From Candidatus Allochristensenella caecavium (GTDB lineage Bacteria > Bacillota > Clostridia > Christensenellales > QAND01), in the NCBI GenBank assembly GCA_904397865.1, contig CAJFOS010000006.1:1-64000 (forward strand): 64,000 nucleotides of DNA. The letters are read 5' to 3'. A program made the translations under genes and the position numbers. Each line of letters starts with the position of its first letter. Within the stretch, counting starts at the first letter, position 1. This document shows positions 60,655-64,000 of the stretch, in pieces. The notes beneath the pieces are model-generated. The model ran no database searches, had not been told where the DNA came from, and saw nothing but the letters and a program-made list of their open reading frames with translations.

Positions 60655-61753
60655 TTAGGAATGAATCAGATATTCTGTAATAAACAGTTCCAAGTCCCCA
60701 TCCATTACAGCCTGAATATTGCCGGTTTCCGCATTGGTACGGTGGTCCTTGACCATGGTATAGGGATGAAATACATAAGAGCGAATCTGGCTACCCCATT
60801 CAATCTTTTTCATTTCGCCCTTGATTTCTGCGTTTTTCTCCGCAATTTCACGTTCTTTCAATTCGATGAGCTTGCTGCGCAGCATACGCATTGCCATTTC
60901 GCGGTTTTGTATCTGACTACGCTCATTCTGGCATTGAACGACGATGCCGGTCGGCAGATGCGTGATGCGAATGGCAGATTCCGTCTTATTAACGTGCTGA
61001 CCGCCTGCGCCGCTGGAACGATAGGTATCGACGCGCAAATCCTCCGAGCGAATTTCCACTTCTGTCGCATCATCCACTTCCGGCATAACGTCCAACGAGG
61101 CAAAGGAAGTATGACGGCGGCCCGAAGCATCGAACGGCGAAATCCGCACCAGCCGATGCACGCCTTTTTCCGCCTTCAGATAGCCATATGCGTCATCGCC
61201 CACCACTTCAAACGAAACGCTTTTGATACCGGCTTCATCACCTTCGAGCAAATCCAGCACCTTGACCGTATATCCTTTTTTTTCACAATAGCGCGTGTAC
61301 ATGCGGTATAGCATGGATACCCAGTCCTGTGCTTCCGTACCGCCTGCGCCTGCATGCAGGGACAAAATGGCATTGTTGTGGTCGTATTCGCCTTTGAGCA
61401 ACGTGGACAAGCGAAGTTCTTCCACACGCTTTTCCAACGCATTGGTTTCCGCTACCAAATCCGCTGCAACGGCTTCATCCGGTTCATCCAGCGTCATTTC
61501 ACATAATTCCAGCGTATCCGATACCCCTGTACATAGCTGCTGATAATGCTCAATCCGGTCTTCCAGCCGCTTGATTTGCTGATTTACCTTCTGCGCTGAT
61601 TCCGGGTCATCCCAAAATCCCGGCGCTTCCATCTGTGTATGAAGTTCCTTCAACTGCGCCTGCATCGCCGGCACGTCAAAGGGACTCACCTGCCTTTTTT
61701 AAGACGTCCATCATCGCCTGCAGGCGCGTAATGGCCTCTTCAATGATTACCAT
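60655..61753 (-). CDS. prfB: Peptide chain release factor 2, with programmed +1 frameshift
   Basis: RF2 ends translation at UGA and UAA. The gene starts at ATG 61751-61753 (after AGGAGG), reads 25 codons, then meets CTT TGA C at 61681-61675; a +1 shift at CTT (skipping base 61678) continues as GAC GTG CCG to give 365 residues. GGTGAG three bases before CTT acts as the internal ribosome-binding stimulator. The main frame has the PrxN domain, GAGGTEAQDW, and the GGQ loop in RSSGAGGQHVNKTESAI. This autoregulatory shift is known from E. coli and Bacillus prfB. It follows secA by ten bases, the conserved secA-prfB pair. Confidence 0.96.
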
Positions 61754-61763
61754 TGTGTTCCTC

Positions 61764-64000
61764 CTATGCGTTTTTCCCGCAACAATTTTTATACTTCTTT
61801 CCACTTCCACATGGGCATGGGTCATTTCGTCCAACTTGAGCGCCTTTTTTCACTGTGCCCTGTTTTCCTGCCCAGGACGCCTCCGCCTGTTCCATATTCG
61901 TCTGCGCTTCTTCCGCTACCTCTTTGCGCTGTGGCGCGGATTTGACATTGAGATGGTATAGCATAAACAGCGTGCTTTCCTGAATGCTGTGCACCATGTT
62001 TTCAAACATCTCATAGCCTTCAAATTTATACTCGACCGCCGGGTCGCGCTGCCCATACGCGCGCAGGCCCACTCCTTGACGCAGCTGGTCCATCTGGTCG
62101 ATATGGTCCATCCAATGTTCATCCACGCAGCGCAGCAGTACCACGCGCTCGATTTCACGCATATCCGCACCCGCATCCACGGCTTTCTGTTCACGTACGG
62201 CATAGTAATCCCGCATGGCCTTGGTCACGCGTTCGATGATGTCTTTACGCGGAATCCGCGTGCGGTCTTCCTCCTCGGTAAACAAGGCGATTTCCGGCGG
62301 CAGACAGACGCGGTGGATATATTGGTTCAGCCCTTCCGTATCCCACTCGCTGGGGTCCACATTTTCCTGGCAATATACGGAGACGGCATATTCGGCCAGC
62401 GTGCCAATCATCTCTTCGATGTTATCGTGCATATTCTCGCCCATCAGCACACTGCGACGCTGGGCATAGATAATCTCGCGCTGCTGATTCATCACGTCGT
62501 CGTATTGCAAAACGTGTTTACGGATATCAAAGTTGCGCGATTCAATGCGTTTTTGCGCCGTTTCAATCTGCTTGGAAAGCATGCCGATATCCATGGCCAT
62601 CTCATCGCCCGGGTTCAGCTTTTCAATCAATCCCTGAATGCGTTCGCTGCCGAACAGGCGCATCAGGTCATCTTCCAACGCTACATAGAATCGTGTGGAA
62701 CCCGGGTCGCCCTGCCGGCCGGCACGGCCGCGCAGCTGGTTGTCAATCCGGCGGGATTCATGCCGTTCGGTACCGATGATGTGTAAGCCGCCCAGTTCCA
62801 CAACTTTCTGGTGTTCTTCCTTACAGACGGCATCATGCTTTTCATACAAGCCCTGATATGTCCGTCGTGCGCTAAGGATTTCCGTATCCTCTGTCTCTGC
62901 ATGGGAAACGGCGTCTTCAATCTGTTCGTCCGTGTAACCATCACGGCGCATATCCTGGCGCGCCAGATAATCCGGATTGCCACCCAGCAAAATATCCGTC
63001 CCACGACCCGCCATGTTGGTGGCAATCGTCACTGCGCCAAGCTTACCGGCCTGGGCGATGATTTCCGCTTCTTTCTGATGGTTCTTTGCGTTGAGCACTT
63101 CGTGTTTGATGCCGCGACGTTTGAGCATGGAACTGAGCAGTTCACTCTTTTCCACCGACACCGTACCAACCAATATCGGCCGGCCTGTATCGTGCACTTC
63201 CGCAATCTCTTCAATGACCGCTTTGTATTTGCCCTGTTCCGTGGCGAACACCATGTCGTTGTTATCCTTGCGGATGTTGGGTTTGTTGGTCGGGATTTCG
63301 ACGACGTCCAAGCCATAGATGCCACGGAATTCTTCCTCTTCCGTTTTGGCCGTACCAGTCATGCCCGCCAATTTTTCATACATGCGGAAATAGTTTTGGA
63401 ATGTGATGGTCGCCAGGGTTTTGCTTTCGTTTTCAATCCGCACATTTTCCTTGGCTTCGATGGCCTGATGCAACCCTTCGCTGTAACGGCGGCCAATCAT
63501 CAGGCGGCCGGTAAATTCATCAACGATGACCACCTGGCCGTCCTGCACGACATAGTCCACATCGCGCTTATACAGCGCATGTGCTTTGAGCGCCTGGTTG
63601 ATATGATGGTTCAATTCCGTATTGTCGACATCGGACAGGTTTTCAATGTGGAACGCCTTTTCCACCTTCTTCACGCCCGATTCGGTCAGCGTGGCCGAAC
63701 GCATCTTCTCATCGACTTCGTAATCCTCTTCCGGGTTGAGTTTGGCCACCACACGGTCTGCACGTGTGTACATCTCCGTCGATTTGTCGCCCTTGCCGGA
63801 AATGATAAGCGGCGTACGCGCTTCGTCAATCAAAATGGAGTCGACTTCGTCCACGATAGCATAATGCAGCGGGCGCTGCACCATCTGTGCGGCATAAATG
63901 ACCATATTATCGCGCAGATAATCAAACCCATATTCGTTGTTGGTGCCATAGGTGATATCGGCCGCATAATTTTTCCGTCGTTCTGCGGCATCCATGTCGT
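61764..64000 (-). CDS. secA: Preprotein translocase ATPase SecA (5' end beyond window)
   Basis: SecA drives proteins through SecYEG with ATP. At least 744 residues are inside the window, starting within nucleotide-binding domain 1 ([20 protein letters not shown]) with the DEAD-like [20 protein letters not shown], then NBD2 ([42 protein letters not shown]), the helical scaffold, and a C-terminal zinc motif [13 protein letters not shown]. The missing N-terminal ~90 residues (including Walker A) lie to the right of base 64000. Confidence 0.97.
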   Translation of the reverse strand, partial: DMDAAERRKNYAADITYGTNNEYGFDYLRDNMVIYAAQMVQRPLHYAIVDEVDSILIDEARTPLIISGKGDKSTEMYTRADRVVAKLNPEEDYEVDEKMRSATLTESGVKKVEKAFHIENLSDVDNTELNHHINQALKAHALYKRDVDYVVQDGQVVIVDEFTGRLMIGRRYSEGLHQAIEAKENVRIENESKTLATITFQNYFRMYEKLAGMTGTAKTEEEEFRGIYGLDVVEIPTNKPNIRKDNNDMVFATEQGKYKAVIEEIAEVHDTGRPILVGTVSVEKSELLSSMLKRRGIKHEVLNAKNHQKEAEIIAQAGKLGAVTIATNMAGRGTDILLGGNPDYLARQDMRRDGYTDEQIEDAVSHAETEDTEILSARRTYQGLYEKHDAVCKEEHQKVVELGGLHIIGTERHESRRIDNQLRGRAGRQGDPGSTRFYVALEDDLMRLFGSERIQGLIEKLNPGDEMAMDIGMLSKQIETAQKRIESRNFDIRKHVLQYDDVMNQQREIIYAQRRSVLMGENMHDNIEEMIGTLAEYAVSVYCQENVDPSEWDTEGLNQYIHRVCLPPEIALFTEEEDRTRIPRKDIIERVTKAMRDYYAVREQKAVDAGADMREIERVVLLRCVDEHWMDHIDQMDQLRQGVGLRAYGQRDPAVEYKFEGYEMFENMVHSIQESTLFMLYHLNVKSAPQRKEVAEEAQTNMEQAEASWAGKQGTVKKGAQVGRNDPCPCGSGKKYKNCCGKNA

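Overview
The window reads as chromosome from an endospore-forming, probably anaerobic member of the Clostridia (Firmicutes). Evidence for this is SpoVT, SpoIIE, YabP, YabQ, a SpoVB-like flippase and two Spo0A C-terminal-domain proteins; a flavodiiron protein and a clostridial-type ferredoxin; strong AGGAGG ribosome sites with many GTG/TTG starts; and gene orders well known from Bacillus and Clostridium. GC looks to be in the mid 50s percent by eye (not counted). No genus can be named from this.

Layout, left to right. (1) 1-4370, minus: the str operon (L7Ae-like protein, rpsL, rpsG, fusA, start of tuf) behind a consensus promoter, then an unknown zinc-motif membrane protein. (2) 4410-13823, minus: rpoB-rpoC behind their own promoter, away from any rplJL, then yacL (PIN-TRAM) and carD. 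(3) 13874-21461, minus: radA, an unknown membrane-anchored protein, ispF, rqcP (yabO), hup, yabN (mazG), a spoVB/yabM flippase and spoVT. (4) 21625-28873, minus: a compact glycine-cleavage operon gcvT-gcvH-gcvPA-gcvPB-lpdA-lplA, ending in an L,D-transpeptidase. (5) 29090-36107, minus: a PrsA-like lipoprotein, mfd, pth, glmU. (6) 36268-44285, plus: murC and the F-type ATP synthase operon. (7) 44355-51646, minus: prs, ftsH, hpt, tilS, spoIIE. (8) 51863-57312, mostly plus and becoming AT-rich: an M28 peptidase, ferredoxin and GNAT (minus), two receiver-less Spo0A-type DNA-binding proteins, a flavodiiron protein. (9) 58017-64000, minus: two CAU tRNAs, ppx/gppA, yabR, divIC, yabQ, yabP, prfB with its programmed frameshift, and secA (cut by the window edge).

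In B. subtilis one continuous block runs glmU-prs-pth-mfd-spoVT-yabM-yabN-yabO-yabP-yabQ-divIC-yabR-Met tRNA-spoIIE-tilS-hprT-ftsH. Here nearly all the same genes occur, cut into four pieces and interleaved with gcv, atp, rpoBC and secA-prfB. The window is therefore mostly housekeeping (translation, transcription, ATP synthesis, C1 metabolism, wall precursor synthesis) combined with sporulation genes.

The most unusual items are: an ATP synthase delta subunit reduced to its C-terminal 72 residues inside an otherwise complete operon; two tandem stand-alone Spo0A effector domains in an AT-rich stretch; a parvulin-type lipoprotein whose catalytic domain is split by a coiled coil of about 105 residues; an initiator tRNA with an extra base in its T stem; and divergent forms of PRPP synthetase and MurC.
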